Source: Variovorax sp. IB41
GTDB lineage: Bacteria > Pseudomonadota > Gammaproteobacteria > Burkholderiales > Burkholderiaceae_C
Direction of reading: 5' to 3'
Length of the DNA: 64,000 nt
Assembly (NCBI RefSeq): GCF_016405905.1
Contig: NZ_JAEFCB010000024.1
Location: forward strand, 1-64,000
In this document: one piece after another, positions 39,303-48,174 of the stretch
Numbering within the stretch: the stretch's first letter is position 1
How the letters are laid out: each line of letters begins with the position of its first letter
Program-made: the position numbers and the translations under genes
Notes under the pieces: generated by a model
What the model was told of the DNA's origin: nothing
Database searches by the model: none
Seen by the model: only the letters and a program-made list of their open reading frames with translations

Positions 39303-39800
39303 TTATCTCGCGCCCTCTAGCTCCAGGAGCGCGGTCTTGCGATGAAGCCCGCCAGCGTAACCGGTCAACGACCCATTGGAGCCCAGCACGCGGTGGCAGG
39401 GGACGATCACGCTGATCGGATTGCGCCCCACGGCCGCGCCCACCGCGCGCACTGCGGCCGGGTTGCCCACGTGCGCGCTGAGCGCGCCGTAGGTCATCGT
39501 CTTGCCCGCGGGAATGCCGAGCAGCGCGTGCCACACGCTCTGCTGGAACGCGGTGCCGTGCGAGAGGTCCAGCGGCATGTCGAAGTCGCCGCGCTTGCCG
39601 GCGAAGTAATCGCGCAGCTGCGTGCCGGCCTCGACCAGCGCCGGATGGTCGTCCTTCGCGATCCAGCCGGTGGTGTCGGGCCAGTGGCGCTGCTGGTCGA
39701 ACCAGACGCCGGCCAGGCCCTGGTCGGTGGCCGCCATCGTGATGCCGCCCAGCGGCGTGTCGATGTGCGAGGTGTAGATGGTCTTGCTCTTGAACTTCAT
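39303..39800 (-). CDS. ogt: Methylated-DNA--protein-cysteine methyltransferase
   Basis: 165 aa. Active-site PCHRV (IVPCHRVLGSNGSLTGYAGG) and the DNA-binding helix (TMTYGALSAHVGNPAAVRAVG). It accepts the methyl group from O6-methylguanine or O4-methylthymine on its cysteine in a suicide reaction. It follows the Ada-AlkA fusion by 6 bp, so the two alkylation-repair activities are co-expressed. Confidence 0.95.
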   Translation of the reverse strand: MKFKSKTIYTSHIDTPLGGITMAATDQGLAGVWFDQQRHWPDTTGWIAKDDHPALVEAGTQLRDYFAGKRGDFDMPLDLSHGTAFQQSVWHALLGIPAGKTMTYGALSAHVGNPAAVRAVGAAVGRNPISVIVPCHRVLGSNGSLTGYAGGLHRKTALLELEGAR

Positions 39801-39806
39801 GACATT

Positions 39807-41414
39807 TCAGGCGGTGAGGCCTGCCGTGGTGATGTTGGAAGAATCCGCCGGCGCTTGTGCGACGGCCGTGGGGGAAGAGGGCGCGTGCCATGCACGAAGC
39901 ACCGCATAGCTGCGCCAGGGGCGCCACGCCTGCGAGGCTTCGCCGGCCGCGCGCGCGGTGGTCACGCCCAGCGCCTTCTGCAGCGCGATGTCGCCTGCGG
40001 GAAACGCATCGGGCCAGCGCAGCGCGCGCATCGCGATGTACTGCGCGGTCCAGGCGCCGATGCCGGGGAGCTCCTGCAGCGCGGCGATGGTCGCGGGCAC
40101 GTCGGCGCCCGCATGCAGCGCCAGCTTGCCGGCCGCCACTTCGCGGGCGATGGCCTGCAGCGCGGCTTGGCGTTGTCGCACGATGCCCAGTTGCCCGAGC
40201 GCATCGCCGCTGGCCGCGGCAATGGCCGCCGGCGTGGGGAACAGCTTGTCCAGGCCGTCGATGGGCGTGGCGATCGGTTCGCCGAACGCCTCGACCAGCC
40301 GCGAGCCCAGCGTGCGCGCCGCGGCCACCGTGATCTGCTGGCCCAGCACCGCGCGCACCGCGAGCTCGAAGCCGTCGACCGTGCCCGGCACGCGAAGACC
40401 GTCGCCGTGCGGAAAGGCGTCATGCAGCGCGGCGTTGATGGCCATCGGCTCGGCATCGAGATCGAGCATGGCGCGGGCGCGGCTGATCACGATCGGCAGC
40501 ACCGCGGCGAGCGAATCGCTCACCGACAGCAGCATCTGCTCGCGTTCGATGTCGAAGCGCAGCTGCAGCCATCCGGCGTGTGCCTGTGCGCCTTGCTGCA
40601 CGCGCAGCGTGCGGGCCAGGCGCACGTATGTCGGGGTCTGACCTTTGGCGGGCGCCTTGCCGTCGGCCGTGGTCGCCACTTCGACGCCCCGCAGGGCGCG
40701 GCGCGCGAAGAAGCCGAGCATCGCGTTCACGTCGTAGGGCGGGCGAAAGCCCAGGCGCACTTCGATCGCCTTCGCTTCTCGGCCTGGGGTGCCGCCCTGG
40801 GCGCCGCCCGCGCGCCGCAGTGCGCTCGGGTTCAGGCCGTAGTGCTCCACGAAGGCCGCATTGAAGCGCCGCACGCTCGCAAAGCCGCTGGCCAGCGCCA
40901 CCTGCGTCATCGGCAGGCGGGTGTCGGCGATCAGCTGCTTGGCGGCCAGCAGGCGCCGCGTCTGCAGGTACTGGAGCGGGGAGACGCCGAACTGCGCCTC
41001 GAAGATGCGCCGCAGGTGCCGGTCGCTCACGCCCAGGCGCGCCGCGACCTGCGCGGCGCCGGGGCCGCTGTCATCCCCGTGGACCCATGCATCGGGCTCG
41101 TCGATCAGCCGCGCGGCCTGCAGCGCGAGGATGCGCGAGGCGTCTTCGGTGGACCAGCTCGCTGCGCGCGGGGCCAATTCGGGCCGGCAGCGCAGGCACG
41201 GGCGAAAGCCCTCGGCCTCGGCCTGCGCCGCGTGCACGAAGAAGCGGCAGTTCTCGCGCCGCGGGAGCTTCACGCGGCACACCGGCCGGCAGTAGATGCC
41301 GGTGGAGGTCACGGCGGTGAAGAACGATCCGTCGAAGCGCGCATCGTGCGTCTTCATCGCCAGGTAGCAGGCGTCGCTCTCGAGCGCTTCAGAGGGGGCG
41401 TGGGTGGAAGGCAT
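39807..41414 (-). CDS. Ada regulator fused to AlkA 3-methyladenine DNA glycosylase
   Basis: 535 aa, three parts. Residues about 1-90: Ada N-terminal zinc domain, with Cys-x3-Cys (IYCRPVCRVK) and Cys-x2-Cys (FRPCLRCRPE), where the first Cys accepts methyl from phosphotriesters. About 95-190: AraC-type HTH (ARLGVSDRHLRRIFEAQFGVSP). About 210-520: AlkA N-domain plus HhH-GPD glycosylase (LPGIGAWTAQYIAMRALRWPDAFPAGD, catalytic Asp in the last motif). It senses methylation, activates transcription and excises 3-methyladenine. ATG at 41414; the upstream TTG is not needed. Divergent from the phosphomannomutase gene. Confidence 0.93.
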   Translation of the reverse strand: MPSTHAPSEALESDACYLAMKTHDARFDGSFFTAVTSTGIYCRPVCRVKLPRRENCRFFVHAAQAEAEGFRPCLRCRPELAPRAASWSTEDASRILALQAARLIDEPDAWVHGDDSGPGAAQVAARLGVSDRHLRRIFEAQFGVSPLQYLQTRRLLAAKQLIADTRLPMTQVALASGFASVRRFNAAFVEHYGLNPSALRRAGGAQGGTPGREAKAIEVRLGFRPPYDVNAMLGFFARRALRGVEVATTADGKAPAKGQTPTYVRLARTLRVQQGAQAHAGWLQLRFDIEREQMLLSVSDSLAAVLPIVISRARAMLDLDAEPMAINAALHDAFPHGDGLRVPGTVDGFELAVRAVLGQQITVAAARTLGSRLVEAFGEPIATPIDGLDKLFPTPAAIAAASGDALGQLGIVRQRQAALQAIAREVAAGKLALHAGADVPATIAALQELPGIGAWTAQYIAMRALRWPDAFPAGDIALQKALGVTTARAAGEASQAWRPWRSYAVLRAWHAPSSPTAVAQAPADSSNITTAGLTA

Positions 41415-41484
41415 GGGCAAATGATACGGTTTCGCCTCGTTTCAACTGGCCGTTTTCGGACATGTGGGCAGGCGGGCCGTTGCC

Positions 41485-41490
41485 TACAAT
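41485..41490 (+). promoter_or_regulatory. TACAAT -10-like element for the phosphomannomutase gene
   Basis: A perfect sigma-70-type -10 lies 36 bp before the start of the phosphohexomutase; the -35 region is poor. Confidence 0.4.
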
Positions 41491-41525
41491 GCCCCGTTCC
41501 GAAAACCAACAGGGAAACGCCTTTC

Positions 41526-42908
41526 ATGCAGCTCAGCGCGTCGATCTTCAAGGCCTATGACATCCGCGGCGTCGTGCCCGTCACCCTCGATGCCGAGGTG
41601 GCAGAAGCGCTCGGCCGCGCGTTCGGCAGCGCCGCCCGCGCCGCCGGCGAAAAGACGGTGGCCGTGGGGCGCGATGGCCGCCTGTCGGGCCCCGCGCTGG
41701 CCGAGGCGCTCGTCAAGGGCCTGGTGGCCACCGGCGTCGAGGTGATCGATGTGGGCGCGGTCACCACGCCGATGCTCTATTTCGCGGCCCACACGCTGTG
41801 CACGAGCGGCATCCAGGTCACCGGCAGCCACAACCCCAAGGACTACAACGGTTTCAAGATGGTGCTGGCCGGCCGCGCGATCTACGGCGACGAGATCCAG
41901 GGCCTGCGCAAGACCATGGAAGACGGCACCGCCAAGCTCGCTGCCGGCGGCAGCGTGCGCAAGGTCGATGTGACCGATGCGTATGTCAAGCGCATCGCGG
42001 GCGACATCAAGCTGGCGCGTCCCATGAAGATCGTGGTCGATTCGGGCAACGGCATCGCGGGCGCCACGGCCCCCGCCATCTTCCGCGCCATCGGCTGCGA
42101 GGTGGTCGAGCTCTTCAGCGAGGTCGATGGCGATTTTCCGAACCACCACCCCGACCCCAGCAAGCTGGAGAACCTCAAGGACCTGATGGCCGAACTGGCC
42201 AAGGGCGAGGCAGAGCTGGGCCTGGCGTTCGACGGCGACGGCGATCGCCTGGGCATCGTCACCAAGGACGGCCAGAACATCTTTCCCGACCGCCAGATGC
42301 AGCTGTTTGCCGAGGACGTGCTCTCGCGCGTGCCGGGCGGCACCATCGTCTACGACGTGAAGTGCTCGCAGCGCCTGGCGCCGGCCATCGAAGCCGCGGG
42401 CGGCAAGCCGATGATCTACAAGACCGGCCATTCGCTCATCAAGGCGAAGATGAAGGAAATCGATTCGCCGCTGGGCGGCGAGATGAGCGGCCACATCTTC
42501 TTCAAGGAACGCTGGTTCGGCTTCGACGACGGCACCTATGCCGGCTGCCGCCTGCTCGAGATCCTGAGCAAGAGCCCGGACGCGAGCGACGTGCTCAACG
42601 CGCTGCCCACCAGCTTCTCGACGCCCGAACTGAACGTGGCCTGCGCCGAAGGCGAGCCGCATGCGGTGGTCGACACGCTCGTCAAGAGCGCGAGCTTCGC
42701 CGCGCCCGCCAAGGTCTCGACCATCGACGGCCTGCGCGTGGACTGGCCCGATGGCTTCGGGCTCATCCGCGCTTCCAACACCACCCCCGTGCTGGTGCTG
42801 CGCTTCGAAGGCCAGACCGACGCGGCGCTGCATCGCATCGAAGCCGAGATGCTCGCGCTGCTGCGCACGGTCAAGCCCGACGCCAAGCTGGCCGAAGCCT
42901 CTCACTGA
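41526..42908 (+). CDS. Phosphomannomutase/phosphoglucomutase (AlgC/ManB type)
   Basis: 460 aa. Four-domain alpha-D-phosphohexomutase: active-site phosphoserine in VTGSHNPKDYNG, metal-binding DGDGDR, sugar-binding GEMSGH and the C-terminal phosphate loop RASNTTP. It interconverts mannose- and glucose-1- and 6-phosphates, feeding exopolysaccharide and LPS sugar synthesis; the LPS gene waaA follows 5 bp downstream. AGGGAAA lies before the ATG. Confidence 0.95.
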   Translation: MQLSASIFKAYDIRGVVPVTLDAEVAEALGRAFGSAARAAGEKTVAVGRDGRLSGPALAEALVKGLVATGVEVIDVGAVTTPMLYFAAHTLCTSGIQVTGSHNPKDYNGFKMVLAGRAIYGDEIQGLRKTMEDGTAKLAAGGSVRKVDVTDAYVKRIAGDIKLARPMKIVVDSGNGIAGATAPAIFRAIGCEVVELFSEVDGDFPNHHPDPSKLENLKDLMAELAKGEAELGLAFDGDGDRLGIVTKDGQNIFPDRQMQLFAEDVLSRVPGGTIVYDVKCSQRLAPAIEAAGGKPMIYKTGHSLIKAKMKEIDSPLGGEMSGHIFFKERWFGFDDGTYAGCRLLEILSKSPDASDVLNALPTSFSTPELNVACAEGEPHAVVDTLVKSASFAAPAKVSTIDGLRVDWPDGFGLIRASNTTPVLVLRFEGQTDAALHRIEAEMLALLRTVKPDAKLAEASH

Positions 42909-42913
42909 CAGCT

Positions 42914-44293
42914 GTGCGTTCCCTGCTGCTGCGCCTGTACGGCGCCTTCACCACCGTCGTGCAACCGCTGGTGCGCCGCAAGCTGCGGCGCCGCGCGGAG
43001 GCCGAGCCGGGCTATGCCGTGGCCGTCGAGGAGCGCTTCGGCCACTACGACGAATCCATCACCGGCGAGGCCCAGTGCTGGGTGCACGCCGTGTCGCTCG
43101 GCGAGACGCGCGCGGCCGCGATCCTCATTGCCGAACTGCGGCGGCAGTACCCGGGCATTCCGATCCTGCTCACGCACGGCACCGCGACCGGCCGCGAAGA
43201 GGGCGCCAAGCTGCTGGAGCCCGGGGACACGCAGGTCTGGCAGCCGTGGGACACGCCCGGCGCCGTCGCGCGCTTCCTGGACCGCTTCAAGCCGCGCATC
43301 GGCGTGCTGATGGAAACCGAGGTCTGGCCCGTGATGGCCGCCGCCTGCGCCGAGCGCCGCATTCCGCTGGTGCTGGCCAATGCGCGGCTCAACGAGAAAT
43401 CGCTGGGCGCGGCCGAGCGCCTGGGCTGGCTCGCGCGGCCCGCGTACTCGGCCCTCACGGCCGTGTGGGCGCAGACCGAGGCCGACGCGCACCGGCTGGT
43501 GTCGCTCGGCGCCAAGGTGGCCGGCGTCTACGGCAACCTCAAGTTCGACGCGACGCCCGACGCGCGGCAACTCACCGCCGCGACCTCGCTGCGCGAGCGC
43601 CTGCCCAAGCCGATGGTGGTGCTCGCGAGCTCGCGCGACGGCGAGGAGCGGCTGCTGCTCGAGGTGCTCAAGCGCTTCGGCGCGACCTCGCCCGTGCCGC
43701 CCGAGCAGGGCGCGATCCGTTCGATCGCCAAGCGCGTGCACGACGTGCAATGGATGATCGTGCCGCGCCATCCGCAACGCTTCGACGAAGTGGCCGCGCT
43801 GATCGAATCGCAAGGCTTCGCCGTCGCGCGTCGCAGCGCGGCCGGGCAGCCGACGGACGCGGAGATCTGGCTGGGCGATTCGCTCGGCGAGATGGCCCTG
43901 TACTACGGCCTGGCCGACGTGGCGCTCCTGGGCGGCAGCTTCGAGCCGCTGGGCGGGCAGAACCTCATCGAGCCGGCCGCGTGCGGCTGCCCGGTGGTGA
44001 TGGGCCCCTCGACCTTCAACTTCGCCGAGGCCGCGCAGCTGTCGCTGGCCGCGGGCGCCTCGCTGCGCGTGGAAGGCATGGAGCAGGCGGTGACGGCGGC
44101 GCTCAAGCTGGTCGAGAACCCCGAGCGGCGTGCGGCGATGGCGCAGGCTGCGCTGGCGTTTTCTTCGTCGAACCGCGGGGCTGCGGAACGCACGGCGGCT
44201 GCGGTGCTGGCCATTGCGCAGGCGGCGGAGCCGGTGGCAGTGGAGGAAGGCGTGCCGCTGGAAGAGACCAGGGCGGAGCCGACGCTGGACTGA
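42914..44293 (+). CDS. waaA: 3-deoxy-D-manno-octulosonic acid transferase
   Basis: 459 aa. Kdo transferase: N-terminal membrane anchor region, donor/acceptor motifs ETEVWPVMAAACAERRIPLVLANARLN and the C-terminal GGSFEPLGGQNLIEPAACGCPVVMGPSTFNFAEAA in pieces (GGSFEPLGGQN). It adds Kdo to lipid IVA at the cytoplasmic face of the inner membrane. I used the GTG at 42914, 5 bp after the previous stop; homologues begin RSLLLRLYG. About 40 residues of acidic/Ala tail follow the domain. Downstream of it the synteny is broken by the accessory insert. Confidence 0.93.
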   Translation: MRSLLLRLYGAFTTVVQPLVRRKLRRRAEAEPGYAVAVEERFGHYDESITGEAQCWVHAVSLGETRAAAILIAELRRQYPGIPILLTHGTATGREEGAKLLEPGDTQVWQPWDTPGAVARFLDRFKPRIGVLMETEVWPVMAAACAERRIPLVLANARLNEKSLGAAERLGWLARPAYSALTAVWAQTEADAHRLVSLGAKVAGVYGNLKFDATPDARQLTAATSLRERLPKPMVVLASSRDGEERLLLEVLKRFGATSPVPPEQGAIRSIAKRVHDVQWMIVPRHPQRFDEVAALIESQGFAVARRSAAGQPTDAEIWLGDSLGEMALYYGLADVALLGGSFEPLGGQNLIEPAACGCPVVMGPSTFNFAEAAQLSLAAGASLRVEGMEQAVTAALKLVENPERRAAMAQAALAFSSSNRGAAERTAAAVLAIAQAAEPVAVEEGVPLEETRAEPTLD

Positions 44294-44553
44294 GCTCCCC
44301 GGCGTTATTTCACGGATCGGCCCGGTAGTTGAAAGCCGGTGCCGCCGGACCCCGGTCCGGGTGACGATTGTTCTCAGTGTTGGCAGAGCGGTCCCCGCAA
44401 ACTGCATCGACCTATTTCCTTGTCATGGAAGCCGTCGATGCCCTGCATGTTCTCGCTCCGATCTCCCGCGTTTCCTTTCTCCTTTCCCTTTCTTTCCCGT
44501 GAATCGGGCGATGCCCGGTTTGATCTTCGCAAATCTCCCTGCGAGACGCGCAC
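44294..44553. other. Intergenic left flank of the accessory insert
   Basis: 260 bp without a convincing gene. It contains a perfect hairpin CCGGACC-CC-GGTCCGG at 44345-44360 (no T-run) and a long pyrimidine tract (44479-44510). No att-like direct repeat or transposase remnant is obvious here. The promoter of the effector gene should lie here, but no consensus is clear. Confidence 0.5.
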
Positions 44554-46893
44554 ATGATCATCAGCCCGCCCTTTCTGCCCTATCGTGCCGGCCAATCCGA
44601 AGATGCATGGCTCGACACGGCCATGGCACAACCCGCCTCTCGCCTCGCGAGCACCAACGCGCCAGAAGGCTCGTTCCCGCTGAGTCTCAAACTGGCTTGG
44701 CACAACGGCATCCACATCCAGGCACCCATTGCCGGCGGGGCGTATTTGCCAGTGCGCGCTGTCGCCGATGGCAAGGTAGTTTTTGTTCATGCTCCCACTG
44801 CGCAGAACGCCGAGCTGGACCATCCGCTCAACTACAACCCGTTCCATGGAGAAACGCCGTCGGCCGCATGGACCAGCGACGGGTTCCTCGTCATCGAACA
44901 CAGGACGGAGATCGGTGCCGCGGGGGCGGTTGTGACGGAAGTCGTCTATTACAGCGTCTACATGCATCTGAGCAGCATTGCCGCTTGCCCCAGAACAGGC
45001 CTTGAGTGGTCAGTTGGCAAAGCCGTTTATCGGAAAGAGGAGCTCGGTGCGCCGGGGCAGATCTATGGGCATGACGGGCAAATCCATTTCGAGATTTGCT
45101 GCAACAAGGCGAACCTCGCGCTGCTGACCCAACGCGGACCCGACTGGGTCGATCCATTGGCCTTGCCGCCACCCACCGCCGATGGCCGCACCGACAGCGT
45201 CTTCGGCAGTCTCTACGTCTACCTGCCCGCCGGCACGCCAACGAGCACCAGTCAGCCGACCCATCATTTGCGGGCAAGCGGCCACGTGGGTGGCGCGGCA
45301 AGCGCCGCCTCGGACCACTTCCCGCCAAATACGCTGCATACGCCTTTGTGGGTGCAGATCACCTATGAAAACGGGGGTGCGACGCTGGCAAGCTACGACG
45401 CGCACGGCACCGCTATCGGCGTGACCAGGAACGACAGCCGGGACGACTACATACACCGCGCCAATGCCCCTGCGGCCGCTGGCCACAGCTTCGAGTACGA
45501 CCTGTACGCCGCTGCCAATGACCGTCACGACGCGTTGGACGCCGCCGCCCAGGCCGTGAGCAGTCCCAGCGGCTGGTATGAACTGCTGCGTTTCGCGCGC
45601 AATCTGGGCGGCGACCCGCTCCCTTCCAACGCAGCCCACTGGCGCAAGGTCGTCACGACCTCGGGGGAGGTCTGGGCGGACCTCAATGCGCAAGGCACTT
45701 TCAAGTTCAGCGACGCCGACTTCCTGCCCGTCATGGGGTGGAACTGCTTCGACGACGATCCCGCGCCAGCCGATCAGCGGTGTGATTCGCTGCATATGAA
45801 GACGCTGATCCGAGACCCCGATCCTGCCAATGCACGACGCATGGAGTCCGTTCAACTGGCTCGCCGGCTGGGAGAAGTCGATGTGAGAAGAAAACTGCGA
45901 CGCGCCATCTGCCGGTTTCCGAGCGAGTGGGACCAGACAAGCCTGCAGGCGCGCTACGGATGGCTGGAGACCGAGGACTTCAAACCCACAGACGACGACG
46001 CCACAGGCGCGCAGAAGTGGGACCGCTTCGTGAAACACGCCAACGCGATCAGTTTCCTGGACTTGCCCACGGAGATCGTGAAGGCCGATTGGCGCTTCCA
46101 CCCGAGAGAGTTCGTCGGGCACATGAGGAAATGCGAATGGCTAGGGCGGGACGAATTGGCGCAACTGGTTGTCCGGAGAACCAGGGCGCAGCCGCATATT
46201 CCGATAAATTGGGCGCAGGCAAAATCCAGAATTTCTGCCCATTACCCTCAATTGAGCAAGGCATTGCGCAAGTACAGGATATGCACCCCAGCGCGTTGGG
46301 CTCATTTCTTTGGGCAATGCATTCAGGAGACGGACTACCTGCGGACCATGGAGGAGTATGGCGGCCTTTCCTTGGACTATGCGCCCTATTTCGGCAGGGG
46401 ATTCACGCAGTTGACCTGGGCAAAAAATTATATTGCCTACGGAAAATTCAGATCCTATGCACCGCCGATTCCTTTTACCGCGGCGAATTTTCCCAATTGG
46501 CACGCCCGGTACCGGAACAATTGGTATGACGGGCGACCCTCGGCGGCGCAGATTCAACGAAATGGCCGAAGCACATACGTTCTCGATGGAAAGCCGATCC
46601 CTTCCTGGAATGTGGAGGCGGTATCAACAGACAGCAGCATGGCATCGGACTCCGGAGGTTTCTTCTGGGTGTGGAAAGCGCTGGCAAATTCTTCCACCGG
46701 TCACCTTGCAGGAGAGTCCTGCATTCTCAGATTGGCAGACCGAGGATTTGCACAAGCCGATGTGGATGAAATAACCTACAACATCAATGGCGGCTGGAAT
46801 GGGCGCGACATTCGCCGCATCACCGGGCCTTATGCGTGGGCGGTGTTGAATGATGTTCCCATGCCTGCGGGCTTTGAACGCCAGGTGCCCTGA
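44554..46893 (+). CDS. Two-domain peptidoglycan hydrolase (M23-like + GH19-like), putative secreted effector
   Basis: 779 aa without a Sec signal. Residues about 45-200 resemble an M23 metallopeptidase (LAWHNGIHI, RAVADGKVV, YMHLS at 136-140, GQIHFEI at 175-181), but with variants: His54 replaces the usual metal-ligand Asp and Gln176 the first His of the HxH motif (His178 kept). Residues about 560-775 resemble GH19 chitinase/lysozymes: HFFGQCIQET with likely acid Glu592, Glu600/601 downstream, YFGRGFTQLTW at 612-622, and NINGGWNG near the end. About 350 residues between have no family I recognise. A cytoplasm-made double hydrolase followed directly by an exported protein gene suggests a type VI-like effector with immunity partner; an endolysin is less likely. 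GC falls in the last 700 bp. The start has no strong ribosome site. Confidence 0.82.
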   Translation: MIISPPFLPYRAGQSEDAWLDTAMAQPASRLASTNAPEGSFPLSLKLAWHNGIHIQAPIAGGAYLPVRAVADGKVVFVHAPTAQNAELDHPLNYNPFHGETPSAAWTSDGFLVIEHRTEIGAAGAVVTEVVYYSVYMHLSSIAACPRTGLEWSVGKAVYRKEELGAPGQIYGHDGQIHFEICCNKANLALLTQRGPDWVDPLALPPPTADGRTDSVFGSLYVYLPAGTPTSTSQPTHHLRASGHVGGAASAASDHFPPNTLHTPLWVQITYENGGATLASYDAHGTAIGVTRNDSRDDYIHRANAPAAAGHSFEYDLYAAANDRHDALDAAAQAVSSPSGWYELLRFARNLGGDPLPSNAAHWRKVVTTSGEVWADLNAQGTFKFSDADFLPVMGWNCFDDDPAPADQRCDSLHMKTLIRDPDPANARRMESVQLARRLGEVDVRRKLRRAICRFPSEWDQTSLQARYGWLETEDFKPTDDDATGAQKWDRFVKHANAISFLDLPTEIVKADWRFHPREFVGHMRKCEWLGRDELAQLVVRRTRAQPHIPINWAQAKSRISAHYPQLSKALRKYRICTPARWAHFFGQCIQETDYLRTMEEYGGLSLDYAPYFGRGFTQLTWAKNYIAYGKFRSYAPPIPFTAANFPNWHARYRNNWYDGRPSAAQIQRNGRSTYVLDGKPIPSWNVEAVSTDSSMASDSGGFFWVWKALANSSTGHLAGESCILRLADRGFAQADVDEITYNINGGWNGRDIRRITGPYAWAVLNDVPMPAGFERQVP

Positions 46894-46894
46894 G

Positions 46895-48037
46895 ATGAAA
46901 TTCAAGAAAAAATCATTAGCAGTACTTGTTCTTCTCCTGAGCGGATTTTTCGCGCTCGCACGGTCCACGGAGAAGAGTACCGACACATCGTTCAAGGCAT
47001 CGGGCGATAAATCTCTTGTCGGAGCGTTGACAGGAGAGGGAAAACTCTCAATTTCGCGTTTTCGAGATGGTGGATTGAAAGAGATCATTTCACTGCAAGG
47101 CGTCGCTCGATACGCCATGAGTGCCAACGATAATTACCTCGCGGTCGTGAGCAAGGTAAATGAAAAAATCGCATTGTCGATCTATGAAGCCAGAACGCGA
47201 GAATTGAGATTTCAACAATATATTGACGATCTTCCCGAGGAAGTCTGGCTCGGCAACGAGGGGGATGTGATCGGTATTTATGCCGGTGAAAAATTCACTG
47301 CGTACACCCTCGACGGAGGCGGAATGAAGAAGGTCTACTCAAAGTCTTCCGTCGAATTTCTGGCTTCGGCCAGTGGGAATTTTCTTCTGTTTAAAACAGA
47401 AGAAGGGTACCTGCAGATTGTTCGATCGGGCAATTGGGGGGATGTCGCATTGAGTTCGAATCTCGTGCAGACGGCAGTCGAAGAATGGCTCGCAATCAAT
47501 AGACCGGGTGCGAAAAATCCAGGTGAAGGGCCGCTCATATTTCCCAGAAAAATCGGCCACATGAGTTTCGATGACCGACTGATAACGATTTTCCTGGGAG
47601 AAAACGATCAGACTTTCATCAACATTTGCGCATCGACGGGCCGAATAGTTTCGACTGCAGCCTATGACGTTCGAGTCAACGTCTATCCAGATGTCGACGA
47701 GTCGGGGCGCTATTTTGGAGTTCTGCTTACTCCCAATTCAGATGATTCCAAATTTCAAAGACCTTCGACGTATTTTGGTATTCGTTTGCACGAAATTTAC
47801 GGAGGCGAATCTATAGGGAAAATTCCACTGAAACAAAAGGATGTGACTGAGTACCACCGGGTCGGCACTTCGCATTTCAGTCCGACAGTCCAATGGTTCT
47901 CTTTTCTGAAGGCTGGAAAGACAACGAAAATTTCGGGCGCGATGTTGGCAGGATCGACTATGAGCGTCTGGAGAAAAGATCTAGGAAGAATGTATATTTC
48001 CAAAGAAGAAATTCAATCCCGATGCCCTTCTATTTGA
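46895..48037 (+). CDS. Exported protein of unknown family, candidate immunity protein
   Basis: 380 aa. Basic start, hydrophobic core (SLAVLVLLLSGFFALA) and a cleavage-compatible ALA-R: a Sec signal sending it to the periplasm. The rest is rich in beta-type segments and has no motif I recognise; no lipobox is seen. The ATG follows the hydrolase stop by 1 bp (TGAGATG), so the two are coupled. Codon and base use are clearly AT-richer than the rest of the window, indicating foreign origin. A periplasmic product paired with a peptidoglycan hydrolase fits an immunity protein protecting the cell wall; this is inference from position and signal only. Confidence 0.75.
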   Translation: MKFKKKSLAVLVLLLSGFFALARSTEKSTDTSFKASGDKSLVGALTGEGKLSISRFRDGGLKEIISLQGVARYAMSANDNYLAVVSKVNEKIALSIYEARTRELRFQQYIDDLPEEVWLGNEGDVIGIYAGEKFTAYTLDGGGMKKVYSKSSVEFLASASGNFLLFKTEEGYLQIVRSGNWGDVALSSNLVQTAVEEWLAINRPGAKNPGEGPLIFPRKIGHMSFDDRLITIFLGENDQTFINICASTGRIVSTAAYDVRVNVYPDVDESGRYFGVLLTPNSDDSKFQRPSTYFGIRLHEIYGGESIGKIPLKQKDVTEYHRVGTSHFSPTVQWFSFLKAGKTTKISGAMLAGSTMSVWRKDLGRMYISKEEIQSRCPSI

Positions 48038-48174
48038 ATTCAGCGCTGCAAAAAATCAAGAAATTTCTGGGGACGATGCTATTGGTGAATTTGCAGATTC
48101 TCTCGGGAGCTAGCGCCGCAACGACTCGCCCGGCAGCGGGCTTTGAAGAGGCCGGCTGTAACTGGGCGAATTGA
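48022..48174 (+). pseudogene. Truncated exported ORF at the right boundary of the insert
   Basis: 50-aa frame starting inside the end of the preceding gene. It has a basic start and signal-like core (KIKKFLGTMLLVNLQILSGASA-A) but then runs into GC-rich sequence and stops. It looks like the N-terminus of a second exported protein, perhaps a second immunity copy, cut at a recombination point near 48115-48125 where base composition changes abruptly. It may instead be a chance frame. Confidence 0.45.

Noticed and set aside
44554..46893. Prophage endolysin as the identity of the two-domain hydrolase
   Set aside because: No holin, spanin, portal, tail or integrase genes lie nearby, the protein is far longer than usual endolysins, and it is paired with an exported protein. 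Not fully excluded.
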